From Sapria himalayana (Eukaryota > Streptophyta > Magnoliopsida > Malpighiales > Rafflesiaceae), in assembly GCA_029783825.1 (NCBI GenBank), contig JAREIK010003005.1:106750-170749 (forward strand): a DNA stretch of 64,000 bases, read 5' to 3'. The notes beneath the pieces were generated by a model, which did no database searches, was not told the origin of the DNA, and saw nothing but the letters and a program-made list of their open reading frames with translations. The position numbers were made by a program, and so were the translations under genes. Positions 27,205-39,381 of this stretch are shown one piece after another. Each line of letters starts with the position of its first letter. Positions within the stretch are counted from its first letter, which is position 1.

Positions 27205-27362
27205 ATATACCGCATTTGTTGCCATTGCTATTGCTCACGCTGTCAATGCCTGCTCATGCCACTGCTACTGCTCCCGCTACCCCTGCCGCTGCCACTTTCT
27301 CTACCATAGCTACCGTCACTGCCATCGCTGTCATCGCTGCCACTACTGTCACTGCTGAAAAT
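27205..27362. repeat. GC-rich imperfect trinucleotide tract, copy 3 (short)
   Basis: Third and shortest copy, about 160 bp, followed by the same 'ataggcttttata' block as the other copies. The length differences (about 430, 405 and 160 bp) fit repeat expansion or contraction. Confidence 0.8.
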
Positions 27363-27480
27363 AGGCTTTTATATATCTATAATAGGCTAAAACTCTAATT
27401 AAAAAATAGGAGACACAAAAACATATTCACAGATATATAAAAATAATTATTATAATCATGAACAAACACAAATTATTATA

Positions 27481-27885
27481 AACATATTCACAGATATATA
27501 AAAATAGGAGACACAAAATAATTATATAAAAAAAATCTAAAAGATATCCAGCGATTATATTTAGAGATAAAGAGAGTGCAAAAATAAAATGTTTTAAGAA
27601 TAATAAAGATAAGATAAGCTAGCCCTCTTTTTGATAAAGCTGAAATCAATAAATATTGGACCTAATCATTAGAATGAACTTGATAATATCTGAATGCTTT
27701 AAATCATGATTTTTTCTTTTGTCTCACATAATATGTCATGCAAAGATTCATAATTAGGTTAATCAGAAAAGCAAAGAACAAAACTAGAATAAGAAAAATT
27801 GAAACCTACAAAATAATATCATAATTATTTGCTGCACATAGAAAAAAATAAAAAACAGTTAAGAAATAATTTTCATACTCAATCA
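27481..27885. other. AT-rich spacer downstream of transposase region
   Basis: Non-coding AT-rich DNA between the triplicated repeat and the minus-strand coding remains. No ORF or structured element was seen. Confidence 0.55.
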
Positions 27886-27889
27886 TCCT

Positions 27890-28342
27890 TATAATTTGTA
27901 GGGAATGCTAGCCTCTCCTGTGAGGATTCGCAATTGGATCTTGGAATGCTATTTGTTTCGCCAATGTCACTAATTGTGACTCCATATAGGACATATGCTG
28001 TTGCATTACATTCTTAATTTCTTTCATCTCATGGTTCATTTCTTTAATTTTTTTGCATTTCTTCAATCAAATTAGTTTACTGCTCATCCTTCTGTTCTTT
28101 AATTTCATATATCCTTCCTTCAAATTAGATATTTGCTCATCATTCTTTTTCATTTTGGTGTCCATAACTATAATACGTTCATTTTTTTCCAGTGCTTGTT
28201 GTTCTACCGACTCATCCATCATTGATGAGGTAGATGAATTAGAAGCATGACTACTACAACAAGATGCCACTCCCTTAGAGCCAATTTCATACACTCAGTA
28301 CTTCTTTCGACCTCTACCACGACCATGTTTTTTAGGCACCAT
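27890..28342 (-). pseudogene. Small coiled-coil ORF of CACTA-1, interrupted
   Basis: A possible ATG at 28342 follows an acceptor-like TACAGCAG and begins MVPKKHGRGRGRKKY, a basic Gly-Arg stretch resembling an AT-hook, then hits a stop. The frame continues at 28294-28067 as a Ser-rich part followed by a Lys/Glu/Met-rich segment (LEKNERIIVMDTKMKKNDEQ) that looks like a coiled coil. Further coding-like text (KEMNHEMKEIKNVMQQHMSY) runs to about 27900 after another break. It lies downstream of the TNP2-type gene on the same strand, where CACTA elements commonly carry a second, TNPA/Transposase_24-like protein with a C-terminal coiled coil. The identity is inferred from position and composition only. 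Confidence 0.5.
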
Positions 28343-28481
28343 CTGCTGTACAAAATAAAACATAGAACAAATATTAGAGATATGATGAACAAGCATGCAT
28401 TTTCGAATAAAACACACTGATAGATTTCAACAAAATATAAAAAGTCTTTGCTAGTTTAAATTATAAAAATATTATAACAAT

Positions 28482-31400
28482 TTAATAATTGGCATTACTA
28501 TCGTCCCCCAATGGATCTTCTAATATTTTGTCTGATTCTGATAGAAGTTCGAACTCATCTTCAGATAGAAATTGATAATCTTCAATTTCTATTATGCCAC
28601 TATTTGAGTCTCATAAATTTTCTAGATCTTCATCTACATTTACAGGCTCAATATTATTTATGTCATCTTCCTGGAATGTCGGTGCATATCTAAGTCTGCA
28701 CTTCTTTGTTATGATGTTGGAACTTCAAATTTTGATCGGACTTTGATTTTGCAAATCACCCACCAATCTCTCTTATAACGAGATAAACTCAGATATGTAC
28801 AATTAATATACTTGAGCAGCTTGAACTACCATAATAAATGGCTCATATTGATTATATGTGTGTTTATGGTTAACATCCACTAACTTATAATCCGAATGAA
28901 TCTTTGTACCCACATTTCATGTAGGATCAAACCACTCACTCTTAAATAATACAATCCTGTTATTTTCGATTCCAGGATACTCCAACTCAATAACTTTTTT
29001 GAGGTGACCATAATAATCAATTTCATCTGCACTATAACATAAGCCTTTAATGCATATACCACTATTCATTGTTGTTTTAGAATAAGAGTGGCAGATTGTG
29101 TGAAATTTATATCCATTAATAAAATACCCATGATAGGTTGTCACATATCTAAACGAGCCTTTACTTAGATTCTGAATGAAAATATTTGAATCTCCATTTG
29201 AAGGAACAATTGTAGGTGACATAAATAAAAAAATGATATTAATAAATAAAAGATACTAATAAATTAAATAATTCAAAATTTAAAACTTAATAATTCTCAC
29301 ATAATTTTTTAACCAATTCGCAATTTTAGTTTCTAGCATATAATCGACATCATTACTGGAAATTACTAGTTGCTTATATTTTAACTGCTCAACATAAATA
29401 CAGTACAAATATAAAAAGAGAGAGAAGGTTGTATATCAATTTTTAATAATTCCTATTAAAGATAAAATTAAACTATGATTAAACCTACCACCATTTTTGG
29501 TATACATACTCAATATATGATGCAGCCTCTTTACAATTAAGTAAAACATAGTTCCGGGTTGCTTTTTACTCTTCATCTATCATACATCTTTTCATTGCTC
29601 TTCCAAATACTCTTCTAGGGTGCTTGAAGATAGATAGTTTGTCCACAGAATCTTCTACCATCACATTATCTTCATCATTTCGTGGTACATTTATATTCTT
29701 TGTATTGACATGGTCCTCAAAATAATAAGAATAAAATAATGATGCTTCTTCTACTAAATATGCATTGCAAATTGAACCTTCAACTTTTGCCTTGTTTCTA
29801 ACATTCAATTTCAACTTACAAATATACGTACAATCATAATGTTAGGTTTCACTTAGATTAAATTACAATATTACTTTTTGTACGAAATAATATAACAAAA
29901 CAAATTATATGTATTTACCTCTTAAAAGAATACATCCACCTGAATTGCATTGGCCTTGCAATCCTCACTTCATATACCAAATGGATTGGAAAATGCTCCA
30001 TTGAGTCAAAAAAAACTTGGTGGGAATATCTGTTCAAGCTTACAAATAATAAGTGGAATGTTATTCTTCTGCCTCAACATGTCATCTATTTTGATTTTGG
30101 TTAAAGTTAGCTGTTTGAAAAACAACTAAGTTCTGTAAGGACCTTCCAAACACTTAGGGGAAGTATTTCACCGAATGCATTTGGTATTAATTGCTGCATA
30201 AATACATGACAGTCATGACTTTTCATTCCAAATAAATTAAGATTCTTCTTATCCATGCATCTACCCATATTTGACACATATCCATCAGGGAATTTCAAAA
30301 TTTTAACACATTCACACAATATCAATCTTGCCTTCTTATCAAGTGTATAGCAAGCTTTAGTGAATTTTCCTATTTCCTCATTCAGTTTCAATTCAGGATG
30401 TCGACAGTAATCAATTAGCTCTTGTCTTGATTTTAAAGTGTCTTTTGTTTTTCCATCTACATTAAGGACAATGTTGATAACATTGTCAAACATATTATTT
30501 TCAATATGCATTACATCTAAGTTATGATGAATTAAATTGAACTTCTAATAGGGCACGTCCCAAAATATTATATGTTTCCTCCCGCCAAATAATTTATCTA
30601 TTCATCCATTACTTCCAGTAGCTTCTTTTTTAGTTACCTTCTTCAAACCCAAACTCTGAATCTTTGTCATAATATTATCTCCTGAACGAACAGCTAGTGC
30701 AACCTTCATCACAGTTTTATTTTTTCAAAATGTGGTTCTATTTCTTCGAAATGGATGATTCTTAGGTAGAAACTTACGATAGTTATAAAACCATGACTGT
30801 TTACCACTAAAGTTGAGGGTAAATGAATCAAAATTTGTCATGCAATATGAGCATGCAAATCATTTTGTAGTTCTCCAGCCATACAACTTTGAATATCTAG
30901 GAAAGTCACTTACCATCCATATAAGGGCTGCTCACATAATAAAATTTTGTTTCTTTGAGATATCATATGTATCCATGCTAGTATCCCACAAATGATTAAA
31001 CTCTTCAATAAGAAGCTGTAAGAAAACATCCAGCATGGCTTTTGGATTTTTTGTCCTTGGAACCAATATTGACAAAACCATATATTGCTCATTCATACAC
31101 AAACATGAAGGAAAGTTATAAGGTGTCACTATCACAGGCCATGTTGAATACTATTCTCTAGATTGCCCAAATGGCTGAAATCCATCAGTGCAGAGACTGA
31201 ACCTCACATTTCGACTTTCTACTGCAAAATATTTATGTATATAATTAAAATGCTGCAAGCAAGTAAATCTAATGGATTACACATTACCCCTTCTTAAACC
31301 TCATGCTCACAATGCCACCTCATATCATTTTCTATTGCATTTCATGCATAAAGTCTCCGTAATCGAGGAATTAATGAAAAACAATACATCTTCTTTAAGA

Positions 31401-32075
31401 CAACCTTTAATTTTTGGTGCGTATATACAATACGAGGTGCCTTCCTAAATCGAGGATGATCACAAAACTTACAGCTAATTAAATCACTATCACCGCCCCA
31501 ATATAGCATGCATCCATTTAAATAACAATCAATTTTTTTCACAGGTAGACCCATTCCTCATAGTAACTTCTTAGTATTGTAAAAGTTGTTAGTGATCAAA
31601 TTATTATCCAAAACAATCTCCTTCATCAATTCTGTCACCTAATCAAATAATTTCTCAGACATATAATTTTCTTACTTAATGCTCCTTAGTCGAGCCACAA
31701 GTGACTATTGCAAATTTGTTTTACAACCAAGCCACAACTCTTTATCTGTAGCTTTAAGTATTTCATAAAATTTCTAAGCTTCATGATTAGGTGGTTCATC
31801 CACGTAATCCATTCTGAAGTCAGCACTAGCAGCTTCCGTGATCATTCTATGGTATGTGTTTGATGTTTATTCACTACAAGCAAATGATTTAGTACCCTCA
31901 TTTTGGTGAATATTCAAAGCCATTGTACTTTCCCCATGATAAATCCAAACAAAATAATTTGGCACACAAAGTCATATTTAGCCAAATGATATCTTAAAGT
32001 ATTTGCATCACGAAAAGAGATATTTTGATACTTGTGATGATTACATGGACACTTAATTTTTTCTCCATCCATCAT
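28482..32075 (-). pseudogene. TNP2-type CACTA transposase, degenerate
   Basis: The likely start is the ATG at 32075 (MMDGEKIK), followed by a transposase-associated domain with CPCNHHKYQN and LRYHLAKYDFV. A frameshift and several stops follow. Recognisable later parts are: DYVDEPPNHEA (about 31800); GLPVKKIDCYLNGCMLYW with a CKFCDHPRF motif (31554-31342); and the TNP2 core VTPYNFPSCLCMNEQYMVLS and MDTYDISKKQNF (31135-30932). FLPKNHPFRRNRT is near 30750. LDVMHIENNMFDNVI (about 30511) leads into a DUF4218-like region, and YLVEEASLFYSYYFEDH is at 29814-29566. A DUF4216-like region with GYKFHT and IVLFKSEWFDPT occupies 29222-28920. An acidic C-terminus runs to a TAA at 28482. Order and motifs match En/Spm-family TNP2 proteins. 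Many stops and frameshifts (some may be introns) make it non-functional. Confidence 0.92.
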
Positions 32076-32460
32076 TTTCGATTGACTACATGCATAATTG
32101 ATGAAAGTTCAAGTCTAGTCAAAAAACATTATTCAAAAAATCATTAATAAACCCTTCTATACATCAATTGATGATCTAAACTCATTTTGTCTTATTTTAT
32201 TTACAAAAAATAATGCACAATCATTATTTTAAATAAAACATTCTATTACTTAAAAATATACAAATAATTAAATAAAATTAATTACAAATGAATATTTAAA
32301 AATTAAAAATCATGAATATCGAAGCAATGTGTTTGCAGAATCTACATTCATAGATAAAGAAATTTTTAGCATGATAAAGATTAATAGATATAACACTAAT
32401 AATAGATAAAGGGTGCAAAATACGATAATGCAAAAGAAAGGAAAACAAAAAAGAAAGGCA

Positions 32461-32815
32461 TTCAAAGTTTGAAGGAGGAGAGGGAGAGGGAGAGAGAGAG
32501 AGAGAGAGATAAGGTGGATAGAAAGAGGGGCACAGAAATCGGGAGACATGAAAGAGAGAGGAAGAGAGAGGAGGAAGAGAGAGGGGGAGAGAAATAGTGA
32601 AAGGGAGAGAGGGGGAGAGAGGGGGGAGGGAGGGAGAGAATGGGGGGAAAGAGGGAGAGAGATAGGGAGAGAGAAAGAGGGGGTGGAGAGAGAGAGAAAA
32701 AGCAAGGAAGAAGAGCGAGAAAGAAAATTAAAGAGATAGAGTGTGTCACATAAAGAAAAAGAGGAAGAGAAGGGTAGAAATAATTATAGATGGAGGGAGA
32801 GACGCATAGAGAGTG
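32461..32815. repeat. Purine (GA/GGGAGA) tract upstream of the transposase
   Basis: About 350 bp almost purely A and G on the plus strand, with GAGAGA and GGGAGA units, so CT-rich on the coding strand of the transposase. It lies about 400-740 bp upstream of the transposase start. CT-rich tracts occur in plant promoters and 5' leaders; a regulatory role here is inference. The open frames on either strand (Arg/Glu/Gly-rich or Ser/Leu/Pro-rich) are low-complexity artefacts. Confidence 0.85.
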
Positions 32816-33059
32816 CAGTGTTAGAATGATGAATTATATAAAATAAAATAAAATTTGTTCGGTACAAGCCTATCAAATATTATATCTTTTGTTATACATA
32901 AGTTCATATTTGAGCATGAGGCCCAATGGCTAGGTTTAGGTAAGGGTACACCTCTTATTTGTATTATACCATATATGAGCATAATCAACGTACACTCTCA
33001 TGATATGTGCTTACATATTGTTGACATTATATCTTTAGCCGTTTTATTTCAAGTTAGTG

Positions 33060-34530
33060 CAACAAAATTGTATTATCTCATATATAATTATATGTTAGGA
33101 TACATATAGTAAATATAGTTATAAATAGTTACATATAGATAAACATATAATTATATATAGATATATGCATACAAATAGTTATAAGTAAATTTAAATAAAT
33201 GTATATAACGTTATAAACAATTATATAGATTTACATATATGTATACATTTATGTATACATAATTAAAAATAAAGTTATATTTATCGATATATAGTTTTTT
33301 ATAGTTATACAAATATGTATATATAGTTATAAACATTTAGTTAAACATTATGTTGTATGTTTTTATACATATAATTATAAATATAGTTACATGTGGTTAT
33401 ACATATATTTATATGTATAATTAAACTTATATTTATACATGTATGTATATATATTTTTTCATATAATTTCATATATTTATACATATAGTTATGTATAAGT
33501 ATGGATATACTAAAATACGTTTTTAATACTAATATATAAAATTGCATATTAAATACATGTTGTTAATTATATATTTAAATATAGTTATGTATATAGTTTT
33601 AATAGTTATACATATAGTAAGATAGAATTATTTATAGTTATATGTTATTATACATATAATATATATAGTTATAAAAAGTTATATATTGTTAAACATTTAG
33701 TTTTATATATATATATATATATTCATACGAGTAATTATATTTAGTTATACATAAATATATACAATGTTATAAACAAATATATAGATTTACATATATGTAA
33801 ACATATATGTATAAATAGTTAAAAATATAGATATATTTATTTATATATAGTTTTATTTAGTTTTACAAATATTTATATATAGTTATACACATATAATTAA
33901 ACATAATGTTTTATGTTTTAATACATGTAATTATAAATATAGTACATGTGGTTAGACATATAGTTACACATATAGTTATATTTATATTTATACATGTAGG
34001 TATATATATTTATTCATATAATTTCATATATTTATACATATAGATATGTATAGGGATAGATATAGTAAAATACATTTTTATATACTAATATATACAAATG
34101 TATATTAAATATAAGATGTAAATTACATATTTAAATATAGTTAAGTATACAGCTTTTATAGTTATATATATAATAAGATGCAATTATTTATAGTTATATG
34201 TTATTATACATATAGTATATATAGCTATTAATATTTTGATATATTTAAACATATAGTTATATATAAAGATCTTCATACAAAGAGTTATACATAAATATAT
34301 AAAGTTATAAATAAATATATAGATTTATATATATGTATACATAGTTATAAATATTGTTATATTTAATGTTGTAGAGTGTTATATAGTTATAAAAATATTC
34401 ATATAGTTAGACAAATATTTATACATAGTGATACACATATAGTTAAATATAATGTTGTATGTTATTATACATGTAACTATAAATATAATTACATGTAGGT
34501 ATACATATAGTTACCCATATAATCATAATT
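33060..34530. repeat. AT-rich tandem repeat, unit about 550 bp, inside CACTA-1
   Basis: Built from short 'tagttatacatata' words, with a longer period. The block 'atgttgtatgtttttataca' or variants, followed by 'ataaatatag..acatgt.g', recurs near 33345, 33905 and 34450. The block 'tatttatagttatatgttat' recurs near 33630 and 34188. The period is therefore about 545-560 bp with roughly 2.5 copies. A related tract in opposite orientation fills 54640-55900 in CACTA-2. Confidence 0.75.
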
Positions 34531-35265
34531 CTAACACTTAAAATTATCAAATCCAACTTGCGTTATCATTATAAAGTTTTTTTGAATCCAAGATTTCTAA
34601 AAAGTTACTAGTATGATGGTTGGTAGCATCATTAATTAGGTGTAAGCCCTGGATTTGAACCTATCATTGTTCTTTGAAGAAGTATATTTTGGTAAACCCT
34701 AAGAGAATCAAAAATTGATTTTTGAATTCTGAAACTATTATTTTAGATTTAAATTTATTAAAAACTTCTGTGAGATAAACAAAGTTGATGCACTTTAGTG
34801 CATCAAAAGTGGATAAAAGTTATAAAGTTATAAGAAAAAAATATTAAGGGGACCCAAAATGAAAATAATAATGTTTTATTACAATTTTTAATTTTAATAT
34901 ACCATTTGGGGACCCAAATCCAAAATATTTATGATTTGGGTCTTCCAAATTTCTATACTGATAATTACCTTCTTTTAATCATACAACATGCATATACTCG
35001 AGTATGCATATGAGTTTATGCAGAAACTCATTTTTTTCATAAATAAAAACATATGCATATAGAGTTTATACATACTCTGTATGCATAAACATATGCATAA
35101 ATTCGTTTCTGCATACCGCGTAAGTAGAAACGAGTTTATGCATAATGTTTTTTTTTAATTATGTTGGGATAATGATGAGTATCAAAATTTAGGTACTAAA
35201 ATATAACCCAAATCATATATATTTTTTATTTTAGATTCCATAACATAATTATCCATTATATATAA

Positions 35266-35304
<39 letters not shown>

Positions 35305-36600
35305 TTAAGGATGAAAATATTAAGTATTATTATTATATTTAGTGTTGTGGAGGAATTCCATTTTTTTTGCAAAGTTAGATAAATGTTAGTGCTATTTTTG
35401 GAAGCAACAAAATAAAATGAATAGTTACTATCATTATCAAGAAAATCTATTTAATAAAATTCTAAAAGTGAACTAATTTAAGAAAATACTTCTCAAAGCA
35501 ATATTCCTACCTTTTAGTGGTATCAATGGATAATATTAAATTATTTTTGTTATTTTGTTTTGTAATTTAATAGATGCAAGCCTAATTTTTTTTTCTATTT
35601 GAAGATTAGAATGATTTGGATTTCTTGTTATGCATGTAATTGCTACTTAAAATCTATAAGCCTGCTCTATTTTCATGTTTATTTTTCTCTCAATAATTTA
35701 TTTTTTTTCTGGCTCCTTTGCAAGACTAATAATTATTATTGATCACTAATTTATTTTTGATATATTTTTAATTGCTATGTGATCAACTCGAAAACTTACA
35801 AAATACCTTTATGCGACATCATAACAAGGTCTCTTTGTTCAAGCTTTTTTGTTGTGTGATCCAAAACAATAATAAAACTCTAATGTATCATTTTCATTAT
35901 ACATGATGAATAGTTCTATACTTAGTCTCTTACAATGGATTTGAACATAATGTAGGTTGATGTGTTGGATTTAGCTTGGGTTTAGGTGGGGTCATAACCT
36001 GTCGACTTGCATTCCCATAAACAATTTAGAAATATTAAAATTTTAAGATATAATATATAAAAAAATGATCATATGGCATACAAGTCATGTAAGTGACTAA
36101 ATATATTTTTAAATTAAATTTATAATCTCTTTTCTTTGGTTCAAATTAGAAATGTAATCAAATTATGGTGCTAGTATGAATATAATCAACCCTCATATGA
36201 CTTATAAAATGTCATCCCTCTGGTGGCTATTAAGCTAGCATGAAATGAATATACATCATTCTAGCCGTAGGAATCATAATAAATCTTTCTTTTATGGTCC
36301 AATATAAATGGATGGATGAATTAACTTCTCAATTATTGATCATACAATAAATACAAGTGGCTCGGACAACATTGAAAAGTAATTATTTGATATGAGTACA
36401 AAATGAGTTTATAATGACCCAACATAATTTAAAGATGACATTGCACGAGGGTTTATTATCACGATCCTACGGGACTCTCATTCAGGGGCTGTGATGTGCT
36501 TAGTTTGATTAATTATATTAAAATACTTTAAATTCCAATATTAGATGTTTTTGCATTTTTAATTATAAGTTTTTACAATTTTTATAAATTACTTATAAAG
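34531..36600. other. Non-coding interior of CACTA-1
   Basis: AT-rich sequence without a supported ORF or RNA gene. It includes a cluster of inverted repeats at 34990-35150 (listed separately) and a (TA)n run near 35267-35302. The rest shows nothing I can name. Confidence 0.55.
35093..35143. repeat. Inverted repeat with 18-bp arms
   Basis: The left arm ATGCATAAATTCGTTTCT (35093-35110) and right arm AGAAACGAGTTTATGCAT (35126-35143) pair at 17 of 18 positions around a 15-nt loop. Nearby are a perfect 12-bp palindrome ATACTCGAGTAT (34994-35005) and a 7-bp hairpin TGAGTTT/AAACTCA (35011-35030). No terminator or RNA gene role is established. Confidence 0.8.
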
Positions 36601-37125
36601 TATAGTAAAAGGTTATGTATACTGTTTCTATAATTATATAGATATAGTTATGTTTAAATAGTATATGTACACTATTTTTATAGTTATATAGATATAGTTA
36701 TGTTTAAACACACTTATATAAAATACACTTATATTTATGTATACTATTTTTGTATAAAGTATATAGTTATGTATATTGAAGTAGTTATTAATTAGGCATA
36801 CCTACTGTGCACCATCAAAATTCACACAATGACAATGCATTATATCACTAATGAATGAAGTATGTATATGATTAAGTATATATATGCAATACAAACAAAC
36901 CATGGTGGATAAAGGAGAAGAATATCAGAAATAATAAATAAAAGAATCAATATGCATAAACTTAATTTTTGATTATATGTTGATGAAGAATAAATGGATA
37001 AAATGGTACCTCAAATCAAATAACATATTAAAACATAAACCTCGATTATATGTTGATGCATCAGTGTTGAGAGATAAATGACTGAATGAGGAGGTTTGCT
37101 TCAATTGTTAGAGATTATCGCGTCT
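36601..37125. repeat. CACTA-1 segment shared with the left flank of the array
   Basis: Two short AT blocks ('atagatatagttatgtttaaa' type) lead to 'gcatacctactgtgcaccat' and about 300 bp matching 8.96-9.26 kb in the same order and orientation. This shows that the left flank of array block 1 is a relative of this element. Confidence 0.8.
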
Positions 37126-38340
37126 CAACAAGTGAATGTATATATTAGCAAATTATTAATATTTTTAATTATTAAAACATTAAATAAGCAATATATATAT
37201 ATATAATCAAAAAGACTCATTAATTTATTTACTATCATAATTATTTCAACAAAATTAATGTGCATGTAGCAAGGTACACATGAAAAACAAATGCCTTACA
37301 ATTTTTTATTATAATATTAATTAAACAATAAATATATAAACAATTAAAAAAATATGTTTAGCCTTATACAAAAATATCAAATAGTTACAAAATTAACAAA
37401 CTTCTTATAATAAGACATAAATAAAAAGATGATTTGTCTTCTAGCCACTCGCCTAAGAATTATAAAATACTTTAAATGTTAAAAATATATTAAAATTTAT
37501 ATTTTATGGTTATACATTCTTAAGAATTCATATTAATTTTTACGAAAATAATATGAAATAATTTTAAAGGCATGCAATTTCATATTATTTGATATCATTA
37601 ATAATTTTTAAAATTAAAATAATGAATTAAAGTGAGAAGATATTTAAAAAAAGTTATATTTATTATTTTAATAAAAACTTAATGTTAAAAGCTAATTGTA
37701 AAAATATTATTCAATTGTTTAATTCATATAAATTTTAGTAGGAGCAAACATCTATGTATTTATTTATAAATATTAATTTATTTTCTTTTAATTTTATTAA
37801 AAAATTTATATTTTTATTATATTTCAAGATTTTCAAAATTTGTATTATTTATTTTTTTAAAAGTTTTCTATAATCAGATTTTTTTTACTTAAAATAATAT
37901 TAATTTTTACTAGTTTATTCATCAATTCAGATATTTTTAAAAATATTTTCTATTTTATCATACAATGAATTAATTTACATTTATATTTGTAGAAATTTTA
38001 ATATATGTTAATTTAATTTTTAAAATATCGAAAAAAATTATTATACTTATTGAATTTATTATTTAATTTTACTTTAATAGAAATTTTTAAGTTTCTTAAT
38101 TTAAAATATTAAAAAATTTTTTTGTATAATTTTTTATAAGATTAATACATCATAAAAATAATTTTTATACCTTACTAATCTAATTTTTTTATATTTTTTA
38201 AATTATTTATTTATAATATAATTTTTTTATTATTTTATGAGGAGAATATACCTTTCAAGGATTGCTCATCTATAGACCATTAACATACATTTAATAAACA
38301 AAATTAAATAAAATATTAAAACTAATAATAAATTTAAAAA
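37126..38340. other. AT-rich non-coding DNA before the right end of CACTA-1
   Basis: Over 80% AT by eye, with no ORF above background. The block around 38237-38285 (with 'cctttcaaggattgctcatc' and 'tagaccattaacata') is found inverted at about 51718-51762 near the left end of CACTA-2. This fixes the relative orientation of the two elements. Confidence 0.65.
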
Positions 38341-38354
38341 AATTATATAATTAA

Positions 38355-39381
38355 ATATTGGCTAGGAAAATACCGTCGCTAAATTCGTAGCTAAATAATA
38401 GATTTTATAAGCTAGGGAAAATTCATCGCTATTAATGGATTTTTTTAACTTGAGAAAATTCATCGCTAAATCCGTTGTGATATTACAAATTTTATAAGCT
38501 AGGGAAATTCCGTTGCTAAATCCATTGCAAAATTAAAGATTTTTTTTCTCAGGAAATTTAATCGCTAAATCCGTCACAAATATATGTATTTTATTAGCTA
38601 GGGATATTCGTTCGCTAAATTCGTTGATAAAATATGGATTTTATTAGCTAGGGAAAATCCGTCGCTAAATCCATAGCTAAATCAATAATTTTATTAGAAA
38701 AGAAAAATCTATCGCTAAATCCATCACTAAATCAAGGATTTTATTAGAAATGGAAAATCCATCACTAAATCCAACACTAAATCCGTCGTTAAATCTAGGA
38801 TTTTATTAGCAAGAGAACATTTGTTACTAAATTCGTCGCTAAATCTAGGATGTTATTAGCAAGGGAACATCTGTCATTAAATCCGTCTCTAAATCCATTG
38901 CTAAATATAGAATTTTATTAGTGAGGGAACATCCATCGCTAAATCAAGGATTTTATTAGCAAGGAAAAATCCATCTCTAAATCAGTCGGTAAATCAAGAA
39001 TTTTATTAGTAATGGATATTCCATCGCAAAATTCGTCGATAAATCAAAAATTTTATTAGAAGGGAAAAATTCCATCATTAAATCCATTGCTAAATCAAGG
39101 ATTTTATTAACAAGAGATATTCTATCACAAAATCAATTGCTAAAATCCCCGCTTATCTAGAGCGGAAGTTAGGAAAATTTTCCGTCGATAATCCGTCACT
39201 AAATCCCCCGAATTTCTTTCGCTGAATTTTCGAAAAATTTTTTCTCACTAATCCATTGCTATTTATTTTTTCATAAAAAAATCATCAATCCTCTGCTATT
39301 CCCTCGCTAATCCCTTGCAATTTAAAAAGGGATTGATCCCTAGGTAAAATTTCATAGCTAAATCGATATTTTATTGTAGTG
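38355..39381. repeat. Right subterminal and terminal repeats of CACTA-1
   Basis: About 1 kb of roughly 60-bp imperfect repeats with the pattern 'attttattagc.agggaaaat' then 'ccgtcgctaaatcc', ending in TTTTATTGTAGTG. This is the transcriptional 5' end of the element, and it has a much longer and more regular subterminal repeat than the left end. Known CACTA subterminal repeats bind the element's own regulatory protein; that is assumed here. Confidence 0.88.

Larger units (their letters stand above)
24410..27480. repeat. Tandem triplication of a ~1.17 kb unit with GC-rich trinucleotide cores
   Basis: The landmark 'gtgcataaagtataat' (third copy 'atgcataaagtataat') occurs near 24455, 25643 and 26812, giving periods of about 1.19 and 1.17 kb. 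Each unit contains, in order, this landmark, a 'gataaatatat' block, a palindromic TA-rich stretch with repeated 'gtacatatata' words, then a GC-rich (NNC)n tract, and a 'ataggcttttacat' / 'ctataataggctaaaactc' block. Single inverted copies are seen in CACTA-2 (about 59.05-59.46 kb) and in the right flank (about 62.93-63.57 kb). It is therefore a family-specific module near the transcriptional 3' end of these elements. Confidence 0.85.
23778..39381 (-). mobile_element. CACTA (En/Spm) transposon CACTA-1, 15.6 kb
   Basis: The left terminus is CACTACAAGAAAAAT and the right terminus ends in ATTTTATTGTAGTG, its imperfect inverted counterpart. A TTA target duplication flanks both ends. Both ends carry subterminal repeats built on 'TCCCTAGCTAAA' and 'CGTCGCTAAAT'. 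The interior has a minus-strand TNP2-type transposase relic (28482-32075) and a smaller downstream frame (27890-28342). The element's transcriptional 5' side is therefore the right end. Non-coding parts include a triplicated 1.17 kb repeat, a purine tract, AT tandem repeats and a segment shared with the left flank of the array. The transposase is full of stops, so the copy cannot be autonomous, although matched ends could still be mobilised by a relative. Confidence 0.93.

Noticed and set aside
32310..32749. ORFs rich in Ser/Leu/Pro (minus) and Arg/Glu/Gly (plus)
   Set aside because: They are translations of the purine tract and have no non-repetitive portion.
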